Positions 43,494-51,838 of a stretch of DNA of 64,000 bases are shown in pieces. Under the pieces are notes generated by a model that had not been told where the DNA came from, did no database searches, and saw only the letters and a list, made by a program, of their open reading frames with translations. The stretch lies in NCBI GenBank assembly GCA_024692235.1, contig JAILMW010000024.1, positions 93,748-157,747 on the forward strand. Reading direction: 5' to 3'. A program made the translations under genes and the position numbers. The number at the start of each line of letters is the position of its first letter. Within the stretch, counting starts at the first letter, position 1. The DNA is from Saccharofermentans sp. (lineage in GTDB: Bacteria; Bacillota; Clostridia; Saccharofermentanales; Saccharofermentanaceae).

Positions 43494-44033
43494 ATGGTAA
43501 AAGTCTATTGTTATCCCAAATGCTCCACCTGCAGGAAGGCAATAAAGTACTTAAGTGAGCAACTGATCGACTTCACTCTCATAGATATAAAGGAAGATAA
43601 TCCCGATAAAAAGACACTTAAGAAAGCCATAGATATCAGCGGTCTCCCGATAAGAAAGCTCTTCAACACCAGCGGTAATCTCTATAAGGAGATGAATCTT
43701 TCGACAAAACTTCCTTCAATGACCGAAGAAGAGATGATCGAGATTCTTTCTTCTGACGGAATGCTTGTTAAGCGTCCCCTGTTAATAACAGATGAATATG
43801 TACTTGTAGGATTCAAAGAAGACAGTTGGGAAGATATCATCAGGATCTTAAGGATAAAGCAGATGGAAGAAAGATTCGACAGAAGGTCCGAAGAAGATAA
43901 GAAGATATTATCTTTCTACAACGAGACCTTATGGAAAGATGACTTCGAAGCAGACGAGAAAGGACTTATCCCCAAGGATATGAAGCGAGGTGTCCTGTCA
44001 GAGGACGGACTTTATAACCTGCTTCAGCAGTAA
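43494..44033 (+). CDS. ArsC/Spx-family thioredoxin-fold protein with C-terminal extension
   Basis: The track start (43392) is rejected; ATG 43494 follows AGAGGAAACTTTT. The 179-aa protein has the CxxC site in 'YCYPKCSTCRKAIKYL', 'PIRKLFNTSGNLYKEMNL' and 'MLVKRPLLITDEYVLVGFKED', as in the Spx/MgsR/YusI group of arsenate-reductase-like proteins. A helical extension of about 60 residues (RIKQMEERFDRRSEEDKK...) beyond the usual end is unusual. Redox enzyme or regulator; not decidable from sequence. Confidence 0.85.
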   Translation: MVKVYCYPKCSTCRKAIKYLSEQLIDFTLIDIKEDNPDKKTLKKAIDISGLPIRKLFNTSGNLYKEMNLSTKLPSMTEEEMIEILSSDGMLVKRPLLITDEYVLVGFKEDSWEDIIRILRIKQMEERFDRRSEEDKKILSFYNETLWKDDFEADEKGLIPKDMKRGVLSEDGLYNLLQQ

Positions 44034-44069
44034 ATGATATCTCATTATTAATTATGTACAGAAAGAGTG

Positions 44070-44097
44070 AGGGCCCTCCCTGATGGGAGAGCCCTCG
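44070..44097 (-). terminator. Hairpin after the oligosaccharide-binding protein gene
   Basis: GAGGGC-TCTCCC-ATCA-GGGAGG-GCCCTC on the minus strand, 30 bp after the stop. The following T-tract is poor (ACTCTTTCTG), so termination may be partial. Confidence 0.6.
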
Positions 44098-44126
44098 ATA
44101 CATGAAACTAACTTCCGAAAACGGGA

Positions 44127-45866
44127 TCAGCCGTTATAGATGTCGTTGTACTGTGTAACAAGTCCGTCGCAGTTAAGAGCCTCACAGGAAGCAACATATT
44201 CTTCCCACTGAGTATCGATATCTGCCTGGCCTGTAATGAACATAAGTGTCCAGGTATTTACGTTGTCTACAAGAGGAGTAGCTATGAGGTTCATGTCCTC
44301 ACTCTCTTCAGCTGTAGGAACGATCGGAGGTGCAAGAGGAGGTGTCTCTCTGTACTCGATATTTCTGTTAACGTAATCTGCAACATCGGGGATGTAGTTA
44401 TCTGTCATCTCTTCAACAGTACCTGCATAGTAGTAGTTACCGCCGGCATAACCCCACTGAAGTCTGATATCTACATCGTCATCGCTCTGAGCAGCATAGC
44501 CAAGTCCGCCGCAGCAGAAGCCGGGAAGAAGTTCCTTGGAACCGTCGTCATTGTACTGGAATGTCTCACCTTCAACACCCCACTTTGTGAGGATATAAGC
44601 CTCATCGGAGTAGAAGAGCCAGTCAACGAATCTGAGCATTTCGATGAAGCCGTCTTCGCCAAGCTCATCGAGAGCGTTCTGGGAGATCATGACACCGTTC
44701 TCAAGTCTCTCAGCACCTGCTGTAGAGTAGTTTGTTGTTCCCTGAGGAGGTGTAACGATATATGTTTCCCAGTTACCTGCGCCGAGCTGCTCGTCGAGGT
44801 TTGTGTAGTAGTTAGCAACCTGGCTCTGGTTAACGGAGATGATAACTGTCTCACCGTTGTAGAACTTGTTTGTTGCTGTTGTATCGTCCTGTGTGAATGT
44901 CTCGGGATCAAGGATTCCCTCTTCTACAAAGCGGTTAGCTGCCGTAAGCATAGCTCTGTAGTTGTCGCATGTGGGTGAGAAATAGAACTCGTCATTCTCA
45001 GGATCGTATCTCATACCGTTACCGATACCCCAACCTGCGTTAACGTCAAATGTCTGACCCATAACCTTGAGGAGGTTACCGCCGTTACCCTGACCGGATT
45101 CATTACCGCACCAGAGGTCGGACCAGATGTAGTCGTCTTCAGAGCACATGCCCTGCTCTACCATGTATGCCTTTACCTGTACAAGTGCGTCACAAAGATC
45201 GTCCCATGTCCAGTTCTCCTCAAGGGATGCAACATCAACACCTGCTGCCTCGAAGATATCACTTCTGATCATGAAGGAATAGTTGAGGAGAGGCTGCTCG
45301 AGCATACCGGGAAGTCTGTAGTAGTTACCGTCTGCTCTTGTGATGGTACGAAGATCATCAGCCATGTCATATGTGTTATAGAAATCCGTGAAATAGGGCA
45401 TGTACTGAACGTACTGTGAGATAGGTACGATAGCGCCGCCGTCAACGAATGAAGAATCATCGTAGATCTTGGGGATGATGTATGCAGAAGAACCCGAGTT
45501 GATCTCAAGAGTGATGTTCTGCATGTAGTCGTTACTGTCGTAGGAGATGAGCTCAAGGTGAACATTGGTAAGCTCTTCGATCTTTGCGAAGATACCTTCT
45601 GTCTCCCAAGTCTCTACCATCGGATACCAGCTTGCATCACTGAAGTACATGGTGTAAGTAACGGGCTCGTCTGCGTGGAATGTCTCGCCAAGACCGTAAG
45701 TATAAGGAAGGTCTTCTTCAGCGTCGGTGTTCTGAGTCTCGATAACATCACCGAGTGTGGTTACCGCAGAGCTTTCTGTCGAACCGGTAGAGGAACAAGC
45801 AGTTCCCATTACCATGGACATTACCAACGAGGCGCTGACAAACGCTTTAAGTTTGCTCTTTTTCAT
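44127..45866 (-). CDS. Oligosaccharide ABC transporter substrate-binding lipoprotein (LplA type)
   Basis: A 579-aa extracellular solute-binding protein family 1 member. Lipobox 'MGTAC' (Cys about 24), a Ser/Thr linker, then the binding fold with 'PVTYTMYFSDASWYPMVETWE' and many Trp/Tyr/Asn residues typical of oligosaccharide sites. The LplA/LplB/YtcP arrangement is the type used for aldouronate import in Paenibacillus JDR-2. Context (uronate pathway, xylanase) supports methylglucuronoxylo-oligosaccharides as ligand; this is inference. A 78-bp gap with a hairpin separates it from the permease genes. Confidence 0.92.
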   Translation of the reverse strand: MKKSKLKAFVSASLVMSMVMGTACSSTGSTESSAVTTLGDVIETQNTDAEEDLPYTYGLGETFHADEPVTYTMYFSDASWYPMVETWETEGIFAKIEELTNVHLELISYDSNDYMQNITLEINSGSSAYIIPKIYDDSSFVDGGAIVPISQYVQYMPYFTDFYNTYDMADDLRTITRADGNYYRLPGMLEQPLLNYSFMIRSDIFEAAGVDVASLEENWTWDDLCDALVQVKAYMVEQGMCSEDDYIWSDLWCGNESGQGNGGNLLKVMGQTFDVNAGWGIGNGMRYDPENDEFYFSPTCDNYRAMLTAANRFVEEGILDPETFTQDDTTATNKFYNGETVIISVNQSQVANYYTNLDEQLGAGNWETYIVTPPQGTTNYSTAGAERLENGVMISQNALDELGEDGFIEMLRFVDWLFYSDEAYILTKWGVEGETFQYNDDGSKELLPGFCCGGLGYAAQSDDDVDIRLQWGYAGGNYYYAGTVEEMTDNYIPDVADYVNRNIEYRETPPLAPPIVPTAEESEDMNLIATPLVDNVNTWTLMFITGQADIDTQWEEYVASCEALNCDGLVTQYNDIYNG

Positions 45867-45898
45867 AGTTTTCCTCCGTTGTTGTAACTTTTTATTTT

Positions 45899-45920
45899 GA
45901 TGTCGGCTATGGCCGATAGC
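45899..45920. other. Intercistronic hairpin before the binding-protein gene
   Basis: TCGGC-TATG-GCCGA core with flanking complementarity, between permease stop and binding-protein start. No T-run. Such hairpins commonly set differential mRNA stability so that the binding protein is made in excess. Confidence 0.45.
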
Positions 45921-45944
45921 ATCCGATAGTTATAAGAGGAGTTA

Positions 45945-46841
45945 TTACTCCTTGACGCCTCCGAGCATCATACCCTGTACGTAATACTTCTGAACGAAAG
46001 GATATACGAGGATGATGGGAAGGACCGTAAGGACCATGGCACAGGACTTGATGTTAAGCGACACGGATACTGCGTCCGGATCGTTGGCACCCTGGCCTCT
46101 GATGATGGTCTGAAGATAGTAAGCAACGGGCCACTTATTCTTATCCTGGAGATAAAGGAAAGCGTTGAACCAGTTGTTCCAGTACATTACTGAGTAGAAA
46201 AGTGTCATTGTAGCCATGATGGGCTTTGACAGAGGAAGTGCGATCCTCCAGAATACGCCGAACTTACTAAGACCGTCCATCTCACCTGCTTCCTCAAGAT
46301 CCTTGGGGATACTCTGGAAGAAAGACTTCATGAGGAGTACATAGTAAGTACTGATCATCATGGGAAGGATGAAGCCGCCCATCGTATTCTTGATACCGAT
46401 CCTGTCTACCAGGATGTAGTTTGCGATAAGTCCGCCTCCGAAATACATCGTGAATACGATGAAAGGAGTAAGTACTCTGTTGAACTTAAGCTCCGTCTTG
46501 GACATGGGATATGCCAGCATAGCGGAGAAAAGAAGTGACGATACCGTTCCTATAAGTGTGTAGATAATAGTGTTCTTGTAGAACATCAGGAACTCGCCCT
46601 TAGCGAGGATGTACTTATATGTATCTAAGTTGAATCCTTCGGGGATAAGGCTCGTATGACCTGCAATGATCGCTTTATCGGATGTAAATGACTGAGATAC
46701 CAGATAAAGGAACGGATAAAGAGTCGCTGCCGATATAAGGATCATGATGATGGTATTTACTACCGTGAAGACCTGATAGCCTGTGGACTCCTTGATCCTG
46801 TTCTTTCTGCTGTGTGCTTTAAGGTTATTAGTATTGATCAT
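45945..46841 (-). CDS. Oligosaccharide ABC permease, YtcP type
   Basis: A 298-aa inner permease subunit with six membrane helices ('VFTVVNTIIMILISAATLYPFLYLV', ...). The EAA loop 'EEAGEMDGLSKFGVFWRIALPLSKPI' docks on a multi-sugar ATPase, and the C terminus 'FVQKYYVQGMMLGGVKE' is diagnostic of the YtcP/AraQ group. No ATPase gene is in this cluster, so a shared MsmX-like ATPase elsewhere is expected. It lies 21 bp after the LplB-type gene. Confidence 0.95.
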   Translation of the reverse strand: MINTNNLKAHSRKNRIKESTGYQVFTVVNTIIMILISAATLYPFLYLVSQSFTSDKAIIAGHTSLIPEGFNLDTYKYILAKGEFLMFYKNTIIYTLIGTVSSLLFSAMLAYPMSKTELKFNRVLTPFIVFTMYFGGGLIANYILVDRIGIKNTMGGFILPMMISTYYVLLMKSFFQSIPKDLEEAGEMDGLSKFGVFWRIALPLSKPIMATMTLFYSVMYWNNWFNAFLYLQDKNKWPVAYYLQTIIRGQGANDPDAVSVSLNIKSCAMVLTVLPIILVYPFVQKYYVQGMMLGGVKE

Positions 46842-46862
46842 TTGTTATTACCTGCCTTCGTA

Positions 46863-47828
46863 TCACCACAAGCTGCTGTCTGATACTTTCTTGGATATCT
46901 TGTTTGCGATCGTCAGAAGGACGAGATTGATCAAGCCTTCGAAGAGACCGACCGCAGTAGCGTATGAGAAGTTACCGCCGGTGTTGGAACCGATACCCAT
47001 TCGGTATACATAAGTGGAGATGATATCTGCCGTCTTATATGTCATGGGGTTATAAAGGAGGAATACCTTCTCGAATGCTCCGCCGGATCCTACAAGACCA
47101 CCGATATCGAGGATAAGAAGTGTCGTGATCGTAGGAAGGATACAGGGGATCGTAACGTGCCATACTCTCTGGAAGTGATTAGCACCGTCAACTGATGCTG
47201 CTTCATAAAGTGAAGGATTGATACCCGACATAGCAGCGAGGTAAAGTATGGTACCCCAACCAAGTGACTGCCAAAGACCTGATACGATGAATATCGTCCT
47301 GAACCATTCGGCAAGAGCTATGAAGTTGATCTTCTCATTGCCCATACCTGCAAGAGCTGCATTGATAGGACCTGATGTGGAAAGAAGTTCCTTGATCATA
47401 CCTGCAACGATAACCATGGAGATAAAGTGAGGAAGATAGGATACTGTCTGTACGAACTTCTTCCAGTGAAGATTCCTGATCTCGTTGATAAGAAGTGCAA
47501 AGATAAGTGTCAGAGGGAATCTAACAAGAAGGTATCCGATATTGAGGATAAGAGTATTGGCGAATGCCTTCCAGAAAGTGTGATCCTTCATGAACTGCTT
47601 GAAGTAACGAAGTCCGCTCCACTCCTGACCGAAGATATTACCGCCTGCTCTGTACTTACGGAAGGCGATGATGTTACCGAACATCGGAATGTACCTGAAG
47701 ATGATGTAATAGATGACCGGGATTACTACCATCAGGTACAACTGCCAATAACGACTTAAGTTCCTGCGAACCTTCTCTGAATTGGAAAGATCACGCGGAG
47801 TATAACTGACTGATTGCTCATTACGCAT
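46863..47828 (-). CDS. Oligosaccharide ABC permease, LplB type
   Basis: A 321-aa partner permease with six predicted membrane helices and an EAA loop 'YEAASVDGANHFQRVWHVTIPCILPT'. The N terminus 'YLMVVIPVIYYIIFRYIPMFGNIIAFRKY' is typical of LplB. First gene of the importer operon; its promoter has the shared palindrome about 13 bp after the -10 box, suited to road-block repression. Confidence 0.95.
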   Translation of the reverse strand: MRNEQSVSYTPRDLSNSEKVRRNLSRYWQLYLMVVIPVIYYIIFRYIPMFGNIIAFRKYRAGGNIFGQEWSGLRYFKQFMKDHTFWKAFANTLILNIGYLLVRFPLTLIFALLINEIRNLHWKKFVQTVSYLPHFISMVIVAGMIKELLSTSGPINAALAGMGNEKINFIALAEWFRTIFIVSGLWQSLGWGTILYLAAMSGINPSLYEAASVDGANHFQRVWHVTIPCILPTITTLLILDIGGLVGSGGAFEKVFLLYNPMTYKTADIISTYVYRMGIGSNTGGNFSYATAVGLFEGLINLVLLTIANKISKKVSDSSLW

Positions 47829-47860
47829 ATAGAAAACACCCTTCTATGTATATTAATTTT

Positions 47861-47917
47861 ACTAGTATGCTAGTCCGCTTGTGTCCTCATGTTATCAACT
47901 CATTTGTGATATGTCAA
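47861..47917 (-). promoter_or_regulatory. Importer operon promoter with palindromic operator
   Basis: On the minus strand TTGACA (47912-47917), 17-bp spacer, TAACAT (47889-47894). The palindrome ACTAG-CATA-CTAGT (47861-47874) lies in the early transcribed region. It is the most symmetrical copy of the shared hexuronate operator. Confidence 0.75.
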
Positions 47918-47941
47918 TAGTAGAAAAGATGTTTTGAGGGT

Positions 47942-47974
47942 AAAAAAATAACACATTGCACAAAGGCAATGTGT
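47942..47974 (-). terminator. Terminator of the SASA esterase gene
   Basis: ACACATTGC/GCAATGTGT 9-bp stem followed by TATTTTTTT on the minus strand. Confidence 0.88.
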
Positions 47975-48011
47975 CAGATTTTCTTGGTTTCTTTGCTTCT
48001 ATATATAATAA

Positions 48012-49526
48012 TCAGTATATAAAATCTTCTACAATAATAGCTGCCCTAGCGCCCAGTTCCGACTTTCTCGGGCTGTGGATCTCGAACATGTCACCTAAGT
48101 CCCTTGCAGGCACGCAGCGAAGACCGGGAATAAGGGTTTCCGCCTCAAGTTGCTGCTTCTGTATGGACCTCCACCCATCGGGCACTTTTGATGTATCCTC
48201 TGATTGAGGATCTATAAAGTCTGTAAGTTCCGTTATTATAAAAGGAATATCCTCACCTAAGATCTTTCTCCAGCTTTGAACCATTGCCTTGAACTTAAGG
48301 TCATAGCCTTCCGGTTCTTCGGCATTGGATTCACCCTGATACCACATGACAGCCTTTATGGATACCTTCTCCAAAGTAGTGATCATGGACTTATAGAGGA
48401 TCGACGGGAAGAATACCAGCATCATGCCTGCGGTAAACCGCTCACAGCTCTTCTCAGTTACCATCTTCCACTCGCCTTCAAGTGATATCTTCTTGTCATT
48501 AAGCCTTATATAGTACTGATGGAAAGGAACGCCTCCTCCGGACTCTCTCTCAGTTATAAGTCTTAATGCGATGAGGTTCTTGCCCTTATGAAGGATCTTC
48601 GCGTCAAAGGGATACTTTCTGGGAGGATACTGATACTCGGTCCTTCCCACTTCTACACCGTTTATATATGTAACATCCGCATCGATCCACTGTCCGCAGT
48701 AAAGGAATGCATCCGTTACGTCCTCTTCTACCTCGAACTCCTTGTATACCCAGATACTTCCCGTAATGCCCTTAACGATACCGGGAACTTCAAAAGGCAC
48801 CGCTTCCTCAGGGATGCTCTTGGAATATACTTCAGGATCAAATACCTTAGTTGCTTCTCGCCACTCTATGCATCTTCTCTCGTGAAGCTTCAGGTAATCG
48901 GCAAGATCGTCTTTACCGCTGAACTCTTCGATATAGTGGTAGTCATTTGTCATGGACTTAACGTCTTCTTCCGTCATCCAGCCTTCAAGCTTGGATCCGC
49001 CCTGAGCGTTAAGGATAAGACCGACGGGGATATTCTTCTTATCGTAGATCCTCTTAAATGTATAAAAGCCGTAAGCACTCATCTCCTCGATCTGACCCTG
49101 AACGGCACTTACCCACTTGGACTCGGGAAGCGAATATTCACTGTCGTCCTTATATACAGGTTCGGGAGCCATCCTGTACTGTCTAATGTAAGGATAGTTC
49201 GCACTCTTTGCTTCCTCCTCGGAAGCATCGTAGGACCTGTATACCGGAAGCTCCATATTGGACTGTCCTGAGAGGAGGATAACATCACCAAAGCAGACTT
49301 CATGAAGTGTTATCTTCTCTGATCCTTCTATAGTCACGTCTATATCAAAGCATGCCTTATGAGGAGGAATGACTACGTCGAACTTACCGTCCTTTACCTC
49401 ACCGGTGACAGTTATATCACCTACTGTTACCTTGACCTCGGATGTGCCTTCGTCAGTACCGAAGATGTGGTTCTCACGGTCTCTTTGTAAGATCATCCTG
49501 TCGCCGAATATACCTGCTAATCTCAT
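48012..49526 (-). CDS. SASA-domain carbohydrate esterase (sialate O-acetylesterase-like, probable acetylxylan esterase)
   Basis: A 504-aa SGNH-type esterase. It has 'GDVILLSGQSNMELPVYRS' with the nucleophile Ser, 'GLILNAQGGSKLEGWM' (Gly block), 'AVMWYQGESNAEEPEGYDL' (Asn block) and 'AARAAII'-type C terminus. A jelly-roll insert ('VYKEFEVEEDVTDAFLYCGQWIDADVTYINGVEVG') splits the catalytic domain, as in this family. No signal peptide, so it acts inside the cell. The shared operator covers its -10 box, linking it to the uronate regulon and hence to acetyl groups on xylo-oligosaccharides rather than sialic acid (inference). Confidence 0.9.
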   Translation of the reverse strand: MRLAGIFGDRMILQRDRENHIFGTDEGTSEVKVTVGDITVTGEVKDGKFDVVIPPHKACFDIDVTIEGSEKITLHEVCFGDVILLSGQSNMELPVYRSYDASEEEAKSANYPYIRQYRMAPEPVYKDDSEYSLPESKWVSAVQGQIEEMSAYGFYTFKRIYDKKNIPVGLILNAQGGSKLEGWMTEEDVKSMTNDYHYIEEFSGKDDLADYLKLHERRCIEWREATKVFDPEVYSKSIPEEAVPFEVPGIVKGITGSIWVYKEFEVEEDVTDAFLYCGQWIDADVTYINGVEVGRTEYQYPPRKYPFDAKILHKGKNLIALRLITERESGGGVPFHQYYIRLNDKKISLEGEWKMVTEKSCERFTAGMMLVFFPSILYKSMITTLEKVSIKAVMWYQGESNAEEPEGYDLKFKAMVQSWRKILGEDIPFIITELTDFIDPQSEDTSKVPDGWRSIQKQQLEAETLIPGLRCVPARDLGDMFEIHSPRKSELGARAAIIVEDFIY

Positions 49527-49537
49527 ATCTACACCTC

Positions 49538-49572
49538 ACTAACATTCTAGGATAGTAGTTGTTGTCTTCCAA
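49538..49572 (-). promoter_or_regulatory. Esterase promoter overlapped by the hexuronate operator
   Basis: TTGGAA (49567-49572), 17-bp spacer, TAGAAT (49544-49549) on the minus strand. The -10 box lies inside CTAGAATGTTAG, the reverse of CTAACATTCTAG. The same intergenic region also serves the divergent DUF624 gene. Confidence 0.75.
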
Positions 49573-49640
49573 TCTATCTTAGTTTATAATCGGGGCAGGT
49601 GCAACACAAAAATACCGCATGTTGAAGAAAGAGATCAGGC

Positions 49641-50303
49641 ATGGAACCTTCATTCGACAAGATCACAAGATCAAAGCTCTACGAGATAGGAAGCGTACTG
49701 TGGGATATAGTTGCGCTGTCTCTTATTTGGCTTATCTTTTCCATTCCGATCATAACTTCAGGTGCATCTTCCGCGGCACTTTACTTCGCTCTTTATAAAA
49801 GAGTAAAGAAAGAGTCGGATGCAGCTATCCCCGACTTTATGAGAAGCTTTAAGTCCAATATAAGACAGAGTATTCCTTTAAGTCTTCTCTACACTATATT
49901 CGCAGTAATTATCGTCATTAATATTCATATAGCAAGATTCGGTCTTAACGGGATAATGCTCCCCGCGTGGTATCTGCCTTTTGCGATACTTATTATCGTT
50001 CCTTTTGTTATCTTATATCCTTTCGCTTATCCGTATCTTGCCAGGTTTTCTACTGACACGAAGCATATCATTATGAATTCGGCTGCGATATCATCCATGA
50101 ATTTCGGTAAGGCATTCCTGCTCTTTATAATAAGCTTCGTATCAATAACCCTCATGGTCCTCTTTCCTCCCTGCGTACTTATAGTGCCTTTCGTAGCTTC
50201 ATATCTTCGAGTTATGGTGGCAGAGAAGATCTTCGAGGCAGCAATAGAACAGGAAAAGCACAGAACTGAAGCTTCCGAAGATGAAGAAGGAGAAGCAGAA
50301 TGA
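49641..50303 (+). CDS. DUF624 (YesL-family) membrane protein
   Basis: A 220-aa protein with about five membrane helices ('LYEIGSVLWDIVALSLIWLIFSI', 'LPFAILIIVPFVILYPFAYPYLA', 'FLLFIISFVSITLMVLFP') and an acidic tail. DUF624 proteins are regularly encoded beside LplB/YtcP-type importers (as YesL with YesOPQ in Bacillus). Role unknown, possibly transporter assembly or regulation. Divergent from the esterase gene with a palindrome between them. Confidence 0.9.
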   Translation: MEPSFDKITRSKLYEIGSVLWDIVALSLIWLIFSIPIITSGASSAALYFALYKRVKKESDAAIPDFMRSFKSNIRQSIPLSLLYTIFAVIIVINIHIARFGLNGIMLPAWYLPFAILIIVPFVILYPFAYPYLARFSTDTKHIIMNSAAISSMNFGKAFLLFIISFVSITLMVLFPPCVLIVPFVASYLRVMVAEKIFEAAIEQEKHRTEASEDEEGEAE

Positions 50304-50647
50304 TCAACTATATCCAGCTTGCATTGGGTCTTTCTTCCGTAGCATGTATATTCATAGGACTTGTGACTACTTTACGCTGCCTTGACAGGAACGACAGTTC
50401 GAAGGATATTCCGAGAGATAAGATCATCAAGTCCACGCTTCTTATAGTACTTGCACTTCTTCTTTTTTCCGGAGTAAAGACATGTTCCAACCTGACTAGT
50501 GCCGAGGCTGCTGATTATGACATCACCGTCGTATACCTGGCTTCGGTAGTAGAAGTTGCAAAGATCTTCGGTTTTCTGGTATTTATACCGCTCCTTATAA
50601 AGGTGCTCAGGCCCCGCCACATCAACACAGACAAAAAAGATCAGTAA
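50300..50647 (+). CDS. Small membrane protein downstream of the DUF624 gene
   Basis: A 115-aa protein with three hydrophobic segments ('YIQLALGLSSVACIFIGLVTT', 'STLLIVLALLLFSGVKTC', 'VVEVAKIFGFLVFIPLLIKVL') and a charged C terminus. It overlaps the DUF624 gene by 4 bp (ATGA), so the products are co-translated. Unknown family. Confidence 0.75.
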   Translation: MINYIQLALGLSSVACIFIGLVTTLRCLDRNDSSKDIPRDKIIKSTLLIVLALLLFSGVKTCSNLTSAEAADYDITVVYLASVVEVAKIFGFLVFIPLLIKVLRPRHINTDKKDQ

Positions 50648-50692
50648 ATGTACGTTATAATCAATACGTAAGCATTGACTTAGAACTAATCG

Positions 50693-50714
50693 TCTAGTAT
50701 TCTAGTGCTATAAT
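50693..50714 (+). promoter_or_regulatory. uxuA promoter with hexuronate operator abutting an extended -10
   Basis: The palindrome TCTAG-TATT-CTAGT (50693-50706) runs into TGC-TATAAT (-10 at 50709-50714), so bound regulator would block polymerase. A TTGACT at 50675-50680 is too far away to be the -35. Confidence 0.75.
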
Positions 50715-50740
50715 TCATTGGTTGTGAGAGAATAAGTATT

Positions 50741-51814
50741 ATGAAGATGATATTAAGATGGTTCCCTAACGGGGACGACACAGTCACCCTACAGCAGATA
50801 AGACAGATCCCCGGAGTATCGGGCGTAGCGACATTCCTGTCGGATATCCCCGCAGGCGAGATCTGGCCTATGGAAAGGATCCTTGCAGTAAGGGATGAAG
50901 TAAATGAAGCAGGACTCGAGATGGAAGTCATCGAGAGCATCAATGTACATGAGGACATAAAGAAGGGTCTTCCTACCAAGGACATGTACATCGACAACTA
51001 TATAAAGACAATGAAGAACTTAGCTGACGCAGGAGTCAAGTGCGTATGCTATAACTTCATGCCCGTTCTCGACTGGTACAGATCAGATCTTTATCTTCCC
51101 ATCGAAGACGGAAGCCTTGCAATGAGCTATTCACATGACTTTGCAAAGACTCTTACTCTTGAGTCCATGACAGAGTCCATGATCAACGGTTCCAATAACT
51201 TCACGCTCCCCGGCTGGGAGCCCGAGAGATTCGGCAAGATGGCCGAGGATATAGCATTCTATCAGAACGTATCCCAGGAAGAGTACTTCAAGAACATCAA
51301 GTACTTCCTTGATGCCATCATCCCCGCAGCTGAAGAGTACGATCTGGACTTCGGCGTTCATCCCGACGATCCGCCGTTTCCTCTCTTCAACCTGCCTAAG
51401 GTAGTAAACAACCAGGAGTCTATAAGGACTTACTTACAGCTTCACGACAGTAAGAGGAACGGACTTACTCTTTGCACAGGAAGCCTCGGTGCAAACAAGA
51501 ATAACGACGTTCCCGCTATCGCAGCAGAGTTCGCAGCTGAAGGAAAGGTGCCTTTCGTACATCTTCGTAACGTTAAGCATACTTCCGATACGGATTTCCA
51601 CGAGAGTGCTCATCCTTCCGCATGCGGCGACCTCGACATGTATGCCATCATCAAGGCTTTGCAGGACAACGGCTTTGACGGATATATAAGGCCCGACCAC
51701 GGAAGAGCCATCTGGGGTGAGAAAGGCAGACCCGGCTACGGTCTTTACGACAGAGCTTTGGGTGCTACCTACCTTGAAGGTCTCTGGGAAGCCTGCCAAA
51801 AATCACGTAAATAA
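50741..51814 (+). CDS. uxuA: Mannonate dehydratase
   Basis: Dehydrates D-mannonate to 2-keto-3-deoxygluconate. The 357-aa TIM-barrel enzyme has 'MILRWFPNGDDTVTLQQIRQ', 'VCYNFMPVLDWYRSDL', 'FGVHPDDPPFPLFNLPK' (metal ligands), 'GSLGANKNNDV', 'HLRNVKHT' and 'IRPDHGRAIWGEK'. All match the UxuA family, and the length is normal. The operator and extended -10 promoter lie directly upstream. It is followed by uxuB. Confidence 0.97.
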   Translation: MKMILRWFPNGDDTVTLQQIRQIPGVSGVATFLSDIPAGEIWPMERILAVRDEVNEAGLEMEVIESINVHEDIKKGLPTKDMYIDNYIKTMKNLADAGVKCVCYNFMPVLDWYRSDLYLPIEDGSLAMSYSHDFAKTLTLESMTESMINGSNNFTLPGWEPERFGKMAEDIAFYQNVSQEEYFKNIKYFLDAIIPAAEEYDLDFGVHPDDPPFPLFNLPKVVNNQESIRTYLQLHDSKRNGLTLCTGSLGANKNNDVPAIAAEFAAEGKVPFVHLRNVKHTSDTDFHESAHPSACGDLDMYAIIKALQDNGFDGYIRPDHGRAIWGEKGRPGYGLYDRALGATYLEGLWEACQKSRK

Positions 51815-51838
51815 TCAGTTCATTCGGAGGGAACAGCA

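Noticed and set aside
50675-50714. TTGACT plus TATAAT as a standard uxuA promoter
   Set aside because: The spacer would be 28 bp; the extended -10 (TGC-TATAAT) is the better reading.
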